The notes beneath the pieces were generated by a model. That model did not search any database. It saw only the letters and a program-made list of their open reading frames with translations, and was not told the DNA's origin. A program made the translations under genes and the position numbers. From Aliiroseovarius sp. S1339 (GTDB lineage: Bacteria > Pseudomonadota > Alphaproteobacteria > Rhodobacterales > Rhodobacteraceae), in contig NZ_JALPQG010000007.1 of NCBI RefSeq assembly GCF_023195695.1, positions 62,001 through 126,000 of the forward strand: a stretch of DNA of 64,000 nt, given 5' to 3'. Each line of letters starts with the position of its first letter. Position 1 is the first letter of the stretch. Positions 52,241 to 61,567 of the stretch are shown one piece after another.

Positions 52241-53425
52241 CTAAACCCCAACCTTCACAATCGCCTCTGCCAGCAGGGGCACGGTCTCTTCATTCAACCC
52301 AGCAATGTTCATCCGCGAGTCGCCCACCATATAGATGCCATGATCAACACGCAGGGCCTCGACCTGTTCGGGCGTGGCGCCAAGGCGCGAGAACATGCCG
52401 CGGTGATCGGCGATGAAGCCGAAGCGGTCCGAGCCTGTGCGGGCGCGTAGCTCTCCTGCCAACGCCTCACGCAGGGACAACATGCCTTTGCGAACGTCCT
52501 CTAGTTCAGTCATCCACTCGGCTTTCAGCCCCTCATCCTCAAGGATCATGGTGACAAGGCGTGCACCGTGATCGGGCGGGAAGCTGAAATTCTGGCGGTT
52601 CAGGTGGGTCAGGTTCTGCTGGGTGATGCCAGCCTGTTCGGCATTTTCCGAGATGCAGGTCAAAAGCCCGGTACGCTCGCGGTAGATGCCGAAGTTTTTC
52701 GAGCAGCTGGCCGCGATCATAGCCTCGGGCACTGTCTGCGCGATCAGGCGGACACCGGCGGCGTCTTCTTCCAGCCCGTCACCAAATCCCTGATAGGCGA
52801 TGTCGATCAGGGGCGTCGCACCCTTTTCAACGATCAATGCGGCGACCTCTTTCCACTGGGGCAAGATCAGGTTCGCACCGGTTGGGTTGTGGCAACAGCC
52901 GTGCAGCAGAACAGCGTCGCCTGCCTTGATGGCCTTCAGGTCCTCCATCATCCCGTCAAAATCGACCGCGCGGCTTTCATTGTCGAAATAGCGATACTCG
53001 GCCATTTTCATACCGAGATGCTTGATGATCGAAGGGTGGTTGGGCCATGTGGGCGCGGACAGCCAGATCGTGGCATCGGGCGACGCCATCTTGATCAACT
53101 CGACCGCTTGGTGGATCGCGCCAGTGCCGCCGGGCTGTGCGGCCATCGACAGGCGGTCAGCATCGACGCTATCGCCCAACACCAGACCGGACAGCGCACG
53201 GCCATAGGCAGGATCGCCAGCCAGCGCGGTATAGGATTTGGTGCTTTCGATATCCCACAACACTTTCTCGGCGGCTTTGACAGCCCGCATTACGGGCGTC
53301 ACGCCCTGCGCGTTCTTGTAAACACCGACGCCAAGGTCGATCTTCCCTTCGCGCGGATCTTCGCGGTATTGCTGCATCAGCGCCATGATCTTGTCGGTCG
53401 GTTGGGCGTTCAGATTCTTGAACAT
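52241..53425 (-). CDS. Aromatic amino acid aminotransferase (AspC/TyrB family)
   Basis: This 394-residue class I PLP aminotransferase has MFKNLNAQPTDKIMALMQQY (family start), the PLP site SCSKNFGIYRERTG (Schiff-base lysine), VLLHGCCHNPTGANL and a C-terminal RDxxD-like segment HGIYMVGDSRMNIAGL with the substrate-binding arginine. It interconverts aromatic amino acids (or aspartate) and their 2-oxo acids with 2-oxoglutarate. Whether Asp or Tyr/Phe is preferred cannot be told from sequence; the TyrB-like length and the nearby pterin dehydratase lean to aromatics. It is 3 bp after sseA. Confidence 0.9.
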   Translation of the reverse strand: MFKNLNAQPTDKIMALMQQYREDPREGKIDLGVGVYKNAQGVTPVMRAVKAAEKVLWDIESTKSYTALAGDPAYGRALSGLVLGDSVDADRLSMAAQPGGTGAIHQAVELIKMASPDATIWLSAPTWPNHPSIIKHLGMKMAEYRYFDNESRAVDFDGMMEDLKAIKAGDAVLLHGCCHNPTGANLILPQWKEVAALIVEKGATPLIDIAYQGFGDGLEEDAAGVRLIAQTVPEAMIAASCSKNFGIYRERTGLLTCISENAEQAGITQQNLTHLNRQNFSFPPDHGARLVTMILEDEGLKAEWMTELEDVRKGMLSLREALAGELRARTGSDRFGFIADHRGMFSRLGATPEQVEALRVDHGIYMVGDSRMNIAGLNEETVPLLAEAIVKVGV

Positions 53426-53428
53426 GGT

Positions 53429-54283
53429 CTATTCTCCGGTTCCGACATTCAGGTCGTTGTACATGCCCCATTCTGCCCAGCTTCCGTCGTAAACGGCGTG
53501 GCGATCATGGCCCATGCGTTCCAGTGCCAGCGCAAGGATCGAGGCGGTGACGCCCGACCCGCAGCTTAGGATCGCGGGTTTTTCAAGACGCACGCCAGCG
53601 GTCTCGAAAACCCTGCGTGCCTCGTCAGGGGACTTTAACGTGCCGTCCTCGTTCAGCAGGTCGCTGTAGGGCACGTTTTTCGAATTCGGGATGTGGCCAG
53701 ACCGCAACCCTTCGCGCGGCTCGGGCGCGTCACCGCGGAACCGATCAGCGGGACGCGCGTCCACAATTTCGTAATCGCCCAGTTTCGAGGCTGCAGCGAC
53801 TTGCGTCACATCTTTTACCATATGTGCCTGGCGAACCACGGTCATGTGGCGGTCGCGCACGACCGGGGGCATGTCTTCGATCGGATGACCTTCGGCTTGC
53901 CATTTGGGCAGACCGCCATCCAACACTGCAATATCCTTGTGGCCCATCAGGCGAAACATCCACCAGACGCGCGCGGCAGAATACAGGCCCATACCGTCAT
54001 AGACAACGATCTGGTGGCCATCGCCGACGCCCATGGCGCGCACCCGCGACATGAACTTCTCAACCGGAGGCATCATGTGTGGAAGATCGGTGCGCAGGTC
54101 GGCAATTTCGTCGATGTCGAAATACCGAGCACCGGGAACATGCGCGGCATGGTATTCGGCGCGCGGATCGCGGCCCATATCGGGCAAATACCAGCTGGCA
54201 TCGAGTATGCGCAGGTCTGGATCATTCAGATGCTTGGCAAGCCAGTCGGTCGAGACCAGCGTTTTCGGGTCGCTATGCGGCAT
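53429..54283 (-). CDS. sseA: 3-mercaptopyruvate sulfurtransferase
   Basis: This 284-residue enzyme has two rhodanese domains. The catalytic loop CGSGVTA at residues 241-247 is the signature of 3-mercaptopyruvate sulfurtransferases (thiosulfate-specific rhodaneses carry a different loop). Domain 1 includes ILDASWYLPDMGRDPRAEYH and MGLYSAARVWWMFRLMGHKD. It transfers sulfane sulfur from 3-mercaptopyruvate to thiols, linked to cysteine breakdown. It may be co-transcribed with the aminotransferase, which can make 3-mercaptopyruvate from cysteine, an attractive but inferred functional pair. Confidence 0.92.
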   Translation of the reverse strand: MPHSDPKTLVSTDWLAKHLNDPDLRILDASWYLPDMGRDPRAEYHAAHVPGARYFDIDEIADLRTDLPHMMPPVEKFMSRVRAMGVGDGHQIVVYDGMGLYSAARVWWMFRLMGHKDIAVLDGGLPKWQAEGHPIEDMPPVVRDRHMTVVRQAHMVKDVTQVAAASKLGDYEIVDARPADRFRGDAPEPREGLRSGHIPNSKNVPYSDLLNEDGTLKSPDEARRVFETAGVRLEKPAILSCGSGVTASILALALERMGHDRHAVYDGSWAEWGMYNDLNVGTGE

Positions 54284-54377
54284 GACTTTCCCTCCGGTCA
54301 GTTTGCATTATCTGACTAGTGCGCGAGGCGTCGATACGCAAGACTGGGCGCGCAAACATGCTCAATGTGAAAGGAAA

Positions 54378-54401
54378 AAGGGAAGGCCGAAGCCCTCCCT
54401 T
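54378..54401 (-). terminator. Strong terminator of the glycine-rich small gene
   Basis: On the minus strand AAGGGAGGGC and GCCTTCCCTT form a ten-base-pair stem with a stable TTCG loop, followed by TTTTCC, about 30 bp beyond the stop. Confidence 0.9.
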
Positions 54402-54429
54402 GTAACGCGTCCTAAAAATGCTTTTTGTC

Positions 54430-54711
54430 TTATTTCGCGATCATGTTGCGGATCACACCGACGATGGCCAAAAGCACGCCGCCACCGACACCACCTGTTG
54501 CCATCTGCGCAAGGATTGACCCGATATCCAGACCTCCGGCGGCATTGGCAACGCCACCCGCCCCCAGCATCGACAGGATGGTGCCACCAAGGCCGCCACC
54601 TGCGATACCGGCGATCGAGTTGATCAGAGTGCCTTGGTTCAGGTTTTTCAAAAGGCCGCCAGCGACGTTGCCGCCGACAGCGCCGGAGATCAGCCCAAGA
54701 ATCAATTCCAT
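54430..54711 (-). CDS. Small glycine-rich hydrophobic protein, unknown
   Basis: The 93-residue protein is dominated by glycine, alanine and hydrophobic residues, with repeated small-residue motifs: GLISGAVGGNVAGGLLKNL, IAGIAGGGLGGTILSMLGAG and ATGGVGGGVLLAIVGVIR. This resembles small membrane proteins and glycine-zipper peptides (and some two-peptide bacteriocins or phage holins), but no family is assigned. AAGGAT precedes the ATG, and a very strong terminator follows, suggesting a discrete and perhaps highly expressed transcript. The function is unknown. Confidence 0.6.
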   Translation of the reverse strand: MELILGLISGAVGGNVAGGLLKNLNQGTLINSIAGIAGGGLGGTILSMLGAGGVANAAGGLDIGSILAQMATGGVGGGVLLAIVGVIRNMIAK

Positions 54712-54866
54712 GATTTATCCTTATTTTGCCGGATTGAATCATTTCCATTCGAAGTCAACCCGTTCTTCGGTGTACCAACAGAAGCACGCCTTCTTTCGCC
54801 AGCTAAGGGGAAAACTGCCAAAAAATGCCCCGCGTTGCACCGTCAACGATCGCCGTTGGTTTGGTG

Positions 54867-55316
54867 CTAAGAAGAGGCGACCCGGCGCAATGCCATGTCC
54901 AGCGCTTCACGAAACCGCGCCCTGTCGGATTTTGAGAACGCCCGCCCGCCGCCTTGTCGAAAAGGATCCGCGGCGCGCAGGTCGGTCATGAGATCGCGCA
55001 TGGCAAGTTGTTCGCGCACGTTGCTTTCGGTGAAAGGCTCGCCGCTGTGGCGCAGAACCTGCGCGCCAGCCCCGACGCATTTGGCGGCCAGCGGGATATC
55101 CCCTGTTACCACAACATCTGTCGGCCCCGCACGATCTGCAATCCACATATCGGCCACGTCAGGACCGTCGGGGACATAGATCATCTCGACCAATGGGTTT
55201 TGCGACGGGCGCAGGCCGCCGTTGGATACAAACAGCACTTTCGTCTTGTGACGGGTAGCGACCGCTTCGGCTTCGGCCTTCACCGGGCAGGCGTCTGCAT
55301 CAACATAGACGACCAT
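54867..55316 (-). CDS. UPF0178/DUF188 family protein (YaiI type)
   Basis: This 149-residue protein begins VVYVDADACPVKAEAEAVAT and contains VFVSNGGLR-like LFVSNGGLRPSQNPLVEMIY, DRAGPTDVVVTGDIPLAAKC and the closing FREALDMALRR; these are hallmarks of YaiI/YqxD (UPF0178) proteins with a PIN-like nuclease fold. The function is not established. It is 6 bp after fghA on the same strand, so the two are probably co-transcribed. Confidence 0.85.
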   Translation of the reverse strand: MVVYVDADACPVKAEAEAVATRHKTKVLFVSNGGLRPSQNPLVEMIYVPDGPDVADMWIADRAGPTDVVVTGDIPLAAKCVGAGAQVLRHSGEPFTESNVREQLAMRDLMTDLRAADPFRQGGGRAFSKSDRARFREALDMALRRVASS

Positions 55317-55322
55317 TTTGAC

Positions 55323-56156
55323 CTAGGCCCAAAGCGCTTCGGCGTGGAAGGCTACGTGGTCTTCCATGAAGGTCGACACAAAGAAATAGCTGTGGTCATA
55401 GCCCGGCTGCATACGGAACGTGGCTTGCTGACGGCGGCTGGCGATGGCGTGGGACAATGCCTCGGGTCGCAGAAGGTCGATGAACTGGTCCTTGGTGCCC
55501 GTGTCGATCAACATCGGTCCGTCAAAGCCGCGCTGTGTCATCAGATGGCTGGTGTCATGGGCGAGCCAATCGGCATTGTCTTCGTCGCCCAGATAAGCCG
55601 CGAACTGTTTGCGGCCCCAATCGGAGGCGGTCGGGTTGCAGATGGGTGAAAATGCCGACACGGATCGGAACTGTTCAGGCAAGGTCATCGCAATTGTCAG
55701 CGCACCGTGCCCGCCCATCGAATGCCCGGTAATCCCCTGCCGCTCCGGGTCCAGTGCGAATTTCTCAAACACCAAACCGGGCAAATCCTCGGTCACGTAG
55801 TCCCACATCTGAAAATGTGGTGCCCATGGATCTTTGGTCGCGTTCACGTAGAAGCCGGCCCCTTGCCCCAAATCGAATGCGTCGTCATCTGCGACGCCGT
55901 CGCCGCGCGGGCTGGTGTCGGGGAAGATCAGCGCAATGCCTTGTTCGGCCGCCCAGCTCTGCGCGCCCGCTTTTGTCATGGCGTTTTCATGGGTGCAGGT
56001 CAGGCCTGCGAGAAACCAAAGGACGGGAACGGGGCCGTCCTGTGCTTCGACCGGAAGGAAAAGTCCGAAAGTCATGTCCGTACCTGTCGCGGTCGAGGCG
56101 TGCTTGTAGACCCCTTGAATGCCGCCAAAGCAGGCATTTTCCGATAGCGTTTCCAT
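55323..56156 (-). CDS. fghA: S-formylglutathione hydrolase
   Basis: This 277-residue serine hydrolase of the esterase D type releases formate and glutathione from S-formylglutathione, completing glutathione-dependent formaldehyde oxidation. The nucleophile elbow is GHSMGGHGAL, the oxyanion-region WFLAGLTCTHENAMTKAG is early, and the C-terminal histidine is in MQPGYDHSYFFVSTFMEDH. The first step of the pathway, AdhC, is encoded 3.3 kb away, separated by NnrS, AEC and MbfA genes. GGGAGATAC precedes the ATG. Confidence 0.94.
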   Translation of the reverse strand: METLSENACFGGIQGVYKHASTATGTDMTFGLFLPVEAQDGPVPVLWFLAGLTCTHENAMTKAGAQSWAAEQGIALIFPDTSPRGDGVADDDAFDLGQGAGFYVNATKDPWAPHFQMWDYVTEDLPGLVFEKFALDPERQGITGHSMGGHGALTIAMTLPEQFRSVSAFSPICNPTASDWGRKQFAAYLGDEDNADWLAHDTSHLMTQRGFDGPMLIDTGTKDQFIDLLRPEALSHAIASRRQQATFRMQPGYDHSYFFVSTFMEDHVAFHAEALWA

Positions 56157-56189
56157 CCGTATCTCCCTCCAAAAATCCTGTACAGCTAA

Positions 56190-57302
56190 CTAGACGCGGG
56201 GTGCTAAGGCAATGGGGAAAGCTCGGATGAAGAAACAGATCATCCCAACAGACCAGAACGCGCCGCCCAAGTGATAGAAATGTGCGGGATCGCTTGTCCA
56301 ATCAGCGGTGACGCGCAGAACCGCGCCGATATGCAGAAAGTTCAGGAACACGCGGTCAAAGCGGGTGCCCTCGATCAGGCGGCCAGAGTGTCCCAGAAGC
56401 GCGCGCAGCATGACGATAACGGTGATCGTTCCGATCGCCCCCACACCAAGCGCGTGGTGAACCTGCCCAATATTTGCCAAGTCTGTCAGAGACACCAGCG
56501 CAAGAAGCGCCATGGATAGGGGTAGCCATGCATAGCCTGCGTGTTGTGCGAACAAAAGCGGCTCGCTTGTGACTGCAAAGCCGCGCCAGCGTGACAGGCG
56601 CAGCGCAAGGGCGATGGCGGCCAGCGCGGCAAGTGCACCGGTGACGGTCTGGGCGCCGAGAATGATCCAGCTTGCAGCCGCCGCTGCACTTAGCCCAATG
56701 GCGATCTGATCAACGGGGCCGAACTGGGCGGGCAGATTGTCTTCGCCGCGCTTTTTAAGCCAGTTGCGGCTGAAGGCGGGCGTCACGCGACCGCCGATAT
56801 GGACCATCAGAACAAAGCTGAGCGCGAAGCCCATGGTCAGGCCAAGGTCAGCATCTGCCATCAGGAATATTGCCTGTGCCAATCCCAAGCCAAGCACGAC
56901 CAATGCGACCACGTAGTTGCGACGGTTTCGCGCGGCAATCAACTCGCGCAGTACCAAAAGGGCCACAATAGGCAGAAACGCCAGCGCGACGGTGTGAGAC
57001 AACCCGCCTTCGGGCGCGGCAAACATCGCGATACGCGCGGTCAGCCACAGGGCAAACAACCCAGCCACCGATTTTGGCCCCAAGGCAGGGCGACCCGTCC
57101 AGTTGGGGATTGCGGTGAATAAAAACCCTGACAGCGCAGCGGGCAGATAGCCCCACAGCATCTCGTGTTGGTGCCAGAGCAGCGGGTCGTTCATCCGTTC
57201 GACCAGTCCGGCGTGATAGATCAGCCAGATCGGAATGGCGGTGCCGGCGAACAGCGCGGCGAAGGGGAAAAACAGTCGGTAAGGACCGGACAGAAGAGTC
57301 AT
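56190..57302 (-). CDS. nnrS: NnrS family haem/copper membrane protein
   Basis: The 370-residue protein has about twelve membrane segments and matches NnrS: FAALFAGTAIPIWLIYHAGL, NDPLLWHQHEMLWGYLPAAL, FTAIPNWTGRPAL and MVHIGGRVTPAFSRNWL. NnrS proteins bind haem (and copper) and protect cells from nitric oxide, often under NO-responsive regulators. The gene overlaps the AEC transporter stop by four bases and precedes fghA by 33 bp, so AEC-NnrS-FghA-DUF188 form a likely transcript. Confidence 0.88.
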   Translation of the reverse strand: MTLLSGPYRLFFPFAALFAGTAIPIWLIYHAGLVERMNDPLLWHQHEMLWGYLPAALSGFLFTAIPNWTGRPALGPKSVAGLFALWLTARIAMFAAPEGGLSHTVALAFLPIVALLVLRELIAARNRRNYVVALVVLGLGLAQAIFLMADADLGLTMGFALSFVLMVHIGGRVTPAFSRNWLKKRGEDNLPAQFGPVDQIAIGLSAAAAASWIILGAQTVTGALAALAAIALALRLSRWRGFAVTSEPLLFAQHAGYAWLPLSMALLALVSLTDLANIGQVHHALGVGAIGTITVIVMLRALLGHSGRLIEGTRFDRVFLNFLHIGAVLRVTADWTSDPAHFYHLGGAFWSVGMICFFIRAFPIALAPRV

Positions 57303-58225
57303 GGGGCCATCCAGGCAAGAATCGCGGACAAGGTCAGAATTGATGCACTTGTCGATATCAGGATCGCAGATGAAACGCGCTGCGGTGCAACGCCATAGTG
57401 CTGGGCTAAGATATAGACATTCCCGGCCACAGGCAGGGCCGATGTTGCCACCATAACGCTGGCAGCAAAGCGGTCGACGTCGAATACGTAAAACGCCAAT
57501 ACGCCAACGGCCAGCGGATGCAGAACAAGTTTAGCGAAGGACAGCCAGACCGCGACGCTGACCCTCTCTGCAGATTTGGCGGCAAGGGAGGCACCGATTG
57601 CGAACAGTGCGCCGGGGGTCGAAGCGCCCGCAAGCAAGTCTAAGAACCGGTTCACCGGGTCGGGAAGGTCCCAACCGGAAGCGGCCCATGCGAAACCTAG
57701 CGCCATAGACACAATCATCGGGTTGCTAAACAGGCCTTTGCCCACGGTGCGCAACACAACCGGGCTGACGCGGCCATCACGCGAGCCTGTGATCAGGATC
57801 ACGATGAGGCTGCTAAACAGGAACAGGTCGACCGCAAGAACCAGCATTACCGGGCCAATAGCCGCTTCCCCCATCAACAGTGCAAGCATCGGGACGCCGA
57901 GAAAGCCGACATTGCCGACCACAGCGCACTGAGCCTCGACTGCGGCTTCCTCGATCCCCCGTTTGCGGAAAAGGGCGACAGCGGTGGCCAACAAGTAGAC
58001 CGCCCCTGCACCGAGAGCATAGGCCCAGATGAAGGGCCAACTGAGGACCTCCGCCAGACCAAGATTGGCCGAAAAACGAAACAGCATCGCCGACAGCGCA
58101 AAGTAGAACACAAAGCGGGTCAGGTAGGCGGTAGCCTCTGGCGGGAAAAAGCCACGTGCGGCGGCGCCGAAGCCCAGTCCGATGAGCGCGAAGAAGGGCA
58201 GGGTTTGCAGCAAAACGTCGATCAT
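57299..58225 (-). CDS. AEC family transporter
   Basis: This 308-residue auxin-efflux-carrier-like protein has ten membrane helices: start LLQTLPFFALIGLGFGAAAR, then YAVGAGAVYLL-like YALGAGAVYLLATAVALF, VGNVGFLGVPMLALLMG and the C-terminal VATSALPVAGNVYILAQHYG. It is a second AEC member in the window, unrelated in position to the one at 29379. Substrate unknown, probably a carboxylate. It starts the transcript that continues into NnrS and fghA. Confidence 0.85.
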   Translation of the reverse strand: MIDVLLQTLPFFALIGLGFGAAARGFFPPEATAYLTRFVFYFALSAMLFRFSANLGLAEVLSWPFIWAYALGAGAVYLLATAVALFRKRGIEEAAVEAQCAVVGNVGFLGVPMLALLMGEAAIGPVMLVLAVDLFLFSSLIVILITGSRDGRVSPVVLRTVGKGLFSNPMIVSMALGFAWAASGWDLPDPVNRFLDLLAGASTPGALFAIGASLAAKSAERVSVAVWLSFAKLVLHPLAVGVLAFYVFDVDRFAASVMVATSALPVAGNVYILAQHYGVAPQRVSSAILISTSASILTLSAILAWMAP

Positions 58226-58346
58226 GTTGCAGCCCTAGCATGGGGGATGGCGGTTGGCGAGATGCGGGCGCGCCACGCATCGGATTGAGTGTCGATTGTT
58301 CTCGGGGTGGCTGCTATTGCCAGGACACTATGAGCGAGAAAAGGCG

Positions 58347-59324
58347 TTAACCGCCCCCGATAATCACCCCAGCTGCAAAGACCAATGCACCGCCCACAAC
58401 GACTTGCAGTGTGGCCCGCCAGAAGGGCGTTTGCATAAACCGGTTCTGGATCCACACAATTGCCCAAAGTTCGACGAAAACAACAAGAAGCGCGATGGTG
58501 GTTGCGGTCCAGAAATCTGTGATGAGGTACGGCAAAGCGTGCCCCAACCCGCCCAGTGTTGTCATGATGCCTGACGCAAAACCGCGCTTGACCGGGCTGC
58601 CGCGGCCAGAAAGCTCTCCGTCATCTGACGCCGCTTCGGTGAAACCCATCGAGATACCCGCTCCGACGCTGGCGGCAAGGCCGACAAGGAATGTTGTGTG
58701 TGTGTCATGGGTGGCGAAGGCGGTGGCAAAGATCGGGGCAAGGGTCGAGACCGAGCCATCCATCAGACCAGCCAGCCCCGGCTGCACCCATGTCAGAACA
58801 AACTGGCGGTGCGCGTCGGCGTCTTCTTCCGACCGGGCCTCGCCGCCTAGATGATCAGCTTCCAACTGGCCTGCGATGTTGCCATGATCCGCTTCGGCTG
58901 CGGCCAGATCGCCCAGCAACTTCCGCGTATTGGCATCGCTCGTCCGGTCAGCGGCTTTGCGATAAAACTGCTCTGCTTGCCGCTCCATCTCGCGAGCTTC
59001 GCCGCGAATGGTTTCAAGCCCTAGGTTTTCCACCAGCCAAACCGGGCGACGGGCATAGAACCCGGCCACATGTTCGCGCCGGATCAGCGGGATCATGTCG
59101 CCAAAGCGCGCTTTGTGGGCGTCAATCAGGATACGGCGATGTTCGTCCTCTTCTTCGGCCATGCCGTCAAAAACCTTTGCCGATGCGGGGAAATCGGCGC
59201 GCAGGTATTCGGCATACTGGCGATAGATACGCGCATCGTCTTCCTCGTTTGAGATGGCGAGGGCGAGGATTTCCTGCTCGGACAGGTCCGAGAAACGACG
59301 ACGATTAAGGGTGCCGGAAAGCAT
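58347..59324 (-). CDS. mbfA: Membrane-bound ferritin MbfA (ferritin-like + VIT1-type iron exporter)
   Basis: This 325-residue protein has two halves. The N-terminal ferritin-like diiron domain has glutamate clusters (ISNEEDDARIYRQYAEYL; MAEEEDEHRRILID; AAEADHGNIAGQ). The C-terminal VIT1/CCC1-like membrane domain includes LAGLMDGSVSTLAPIFATAF, GLAASVGAGISMGFTEAAS and TLQVVVGGALVFAAGVIIGGG. MbfA exports iron and protects against iron and peroxide stress in rhizobia under Irr control. A perfect Irr-box-like palindrome lies 15 bp before the ATG, and AGGAG is between them. Confidence 0.92.
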   Translation of the reverse strand: MLSGTLNRRRFSDLSEQEILALAISNEEDDARIYRQYAEYLRADFPASAKVFDGMAEEEDEHRRILIDAHKARFGDMIPLIRREHVAGFYARRPVWLVENLGLETIRGEAREMERQAEQFYRKAADRTSDANTRKLLGDLAAAEADHGNIAGQLEADHLGGEARSEEDADAHRQFVLTWVQPGLAGLMDGSVSTLAPIFATAFATHDTHTTFLVGLAASVGAGISMGFTEAASDDGELSGRGSPVKRGFASGIMTTLGGLGHALPYLITDFWTATTIALLVVFVELWAIVWIQNRFMQTPFWRATLQVVVGGALVFAAGVIIGGG

Positions 59325-59338
59325 GAAAAAGCTCCTGA

Positions 59339-59355
59339 ATTAGAACGGTTCTAAT
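59339..59355 (-). promoter_or_regulatory. Irr/ICE-type palindrome before mbfA
   Basis: ATTAGAACGGTTCTAAT has perfect 8-base arms around one central base and closely matches the alphaproteobacterial iron-control element (TTTAGAA...TTCTAAA type) bound by Irr. It lies just upstream of the mbfA ribosome site, fitting repression when iron is low. Irr itself is not encoded in this window. Confidence 0.75.
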
Positions 59356-59398
59356 CTAGTGATTTCCGGCGCGGACACAAGCCTGCAAATCGACGCGA

Positions 59399-59424
59399 GG
59401 CGGGTCCGCAAAGCGCGGCCCGCC
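59399..59424 (-). terminator. GC-rich hairpin between adhC and mbfA, possible adhC terminator
   Basis: GGCGGG and CCCGCC arms close a 26-base structure with further inner pairing, 28 bp beyond the adhC stop on the minus strand. There is no T-run, so the call is weak. Confidence 0.35.
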
Positions 59425-59451
59425 CTGAGGTCTGTTCTGTTTCGAAATGAC

Positions 59452-60564
<1,113 letters not shown>

Positions 60565-60674
60565 GGTGTTTCTCCTGTTCAATGATGGATGTAGGGTGCG
60601 GGAAAAACGAGGGCGTTTCAACCTTGGATCGACCGACCCTTGCCATGTCGCGACATTGCAGCGCAAATAGAGCC

Positions 60675-60953
60675 ATGAAGTTTTATATGATCCTTCCCGT
60701 CGTTGCTGCCTTGACCGCCTGTCAGGCGGGAAAGCAACCTTTACCCGCGCCAGACACATTTGCCCCCAGCTGTGGTCAGGACCGGTTTCGCGGGTTGGTC
60801 GGTCAAGACGCCGCAATTTTGCGCGAGGTCGATCTGCCCAGTGCCACGCGTGTGGTGAAACCCGACATGGCTTTGACGCAAGACTATCGTCCTGGCAGGC
60901 TGAACATCTCGATTGACGCAGATGGGATCATTGACCGCGTCTGGTGCGCCTAA
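60675..60953 (+). CDS. I78-family peptidase inhibitor-like lipoprotein
   Basis: The 92-residue protein begins MKFYMILPVVAALTACQAG, a lipoprotein signal with lipobox LTAC. The mature part has the I78 pattern: CGQDRFRGLVGQDAAIL at its start, VVKPDMALTQDYRPGRLNI and the final DRVWCA, with two cysteines likely paired. I78 proteins inhibit serine proteases, but many bacterial members are uncharacterised. It stands alone, divergent from adhC, and converges on the cytochrome c' gene. Confidence 0.82.
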   Translation: MKFYMILPVVAALTACQAGKQPLPAPDTFAPSCGQDRFRGLVGQDAAILREVDLPSATRVVKPDMALTQDYRPGRLNISIDADGIIDRVWCA

Positions 60954-60965
60954 GCGACAAGATGC

Positions 60966-60996
60966 AAAAAGGGCGGCGCGTTCGCGACGCACCGCC
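60966..60996 (-). terminator. Terminator of the cytochrome c' gene
   Basis: On the minus strand GGCGGTGCGT and ACGCGCCGCC form a stem of ten pairs with one mismatch, followed by a run of five T, 23 bp beyond the cytochrome stop. Confidence 0.85.
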
Positions 60997-61019
60997 TCCA
61001 GCTTCTAATCTGACCGATC

Positions 61020-61463
61020 TTACTTGCGATAGTCGCGGTGGCAAGCCTTGCAGGTGCCGCCGATTTGCCCCAGTGCCGCGCCCAGTGCAGCCTCGTCGCC
61101 TATCGGACCCATACTGCTGGCGATCATAACCATATCTTCGGATTTCTTCACGAAATCTTCGAAATTCTCCCAAATCGCGGGTAGCGCTTCGGTTGCCGGG
61201 TCGGTTTCGTTCGCCTCAAATTTTGCAGGTATCAAAACACCTTTCTCGGCCATGATCGCGACGGATGCATCGGCAATCGCGGCATCAAAAGGCGCTTCGC
61301 CTTTCGACATTTCGGACAGCGTCTTCATCCCGTCGCCAATCGCCTTCATGGTTTTCATGCGTTCGATCACAACCGGGTTTTTAGCATCTTCATGAGCCAG
61401 AAGGGGCGCCGCCAGCGGTGCGCTGAAAGCCATCGCAAGCAAAGTTGTTTTGACGAAATTCAT
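61020..61463 (-). CDS. Cytochrome c' family protein
   Basis: This 147-residue protein from MNFVKTTLLAMAFSA has a signal ending near LLAHE and a four-helix haem domain that closes with the C-terminal CKACH motif (C138, C141, H142) typical of cytochrome c'. Cytochromes c' bind nitric oxide and probably buffer NO in the periplasm. The longer frame from 61484 adds seven residues before the signal. It lies close to adhC (GSNO reductase) and NnrS, consistent with an NO-stress theme. Confidence 0.9.
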   Translation of the reverse strand: MNFVKTTLLAMAFSAPLAAPLLAHEDAKNPVVIERMKTMKAIGDGMKTLSEMSKGEAPFDAAIADASVAIMAEKGVLIPAKFEANETDPATEALPAIWENFEDFVKKSEDMVMIASSMGPIGDEAALGAALGQIGGTCKACHRDYRK

Positions 61464-61567
61464 GGGTGATCCTTTCAAAGACACAAAATTTCAGTGATGT
61501 TACGCACAGGAATTCAAAAGGAAAATGAAAGGATTGTGATCGGCGGGAAGCATGAGCCTTGAACGTC

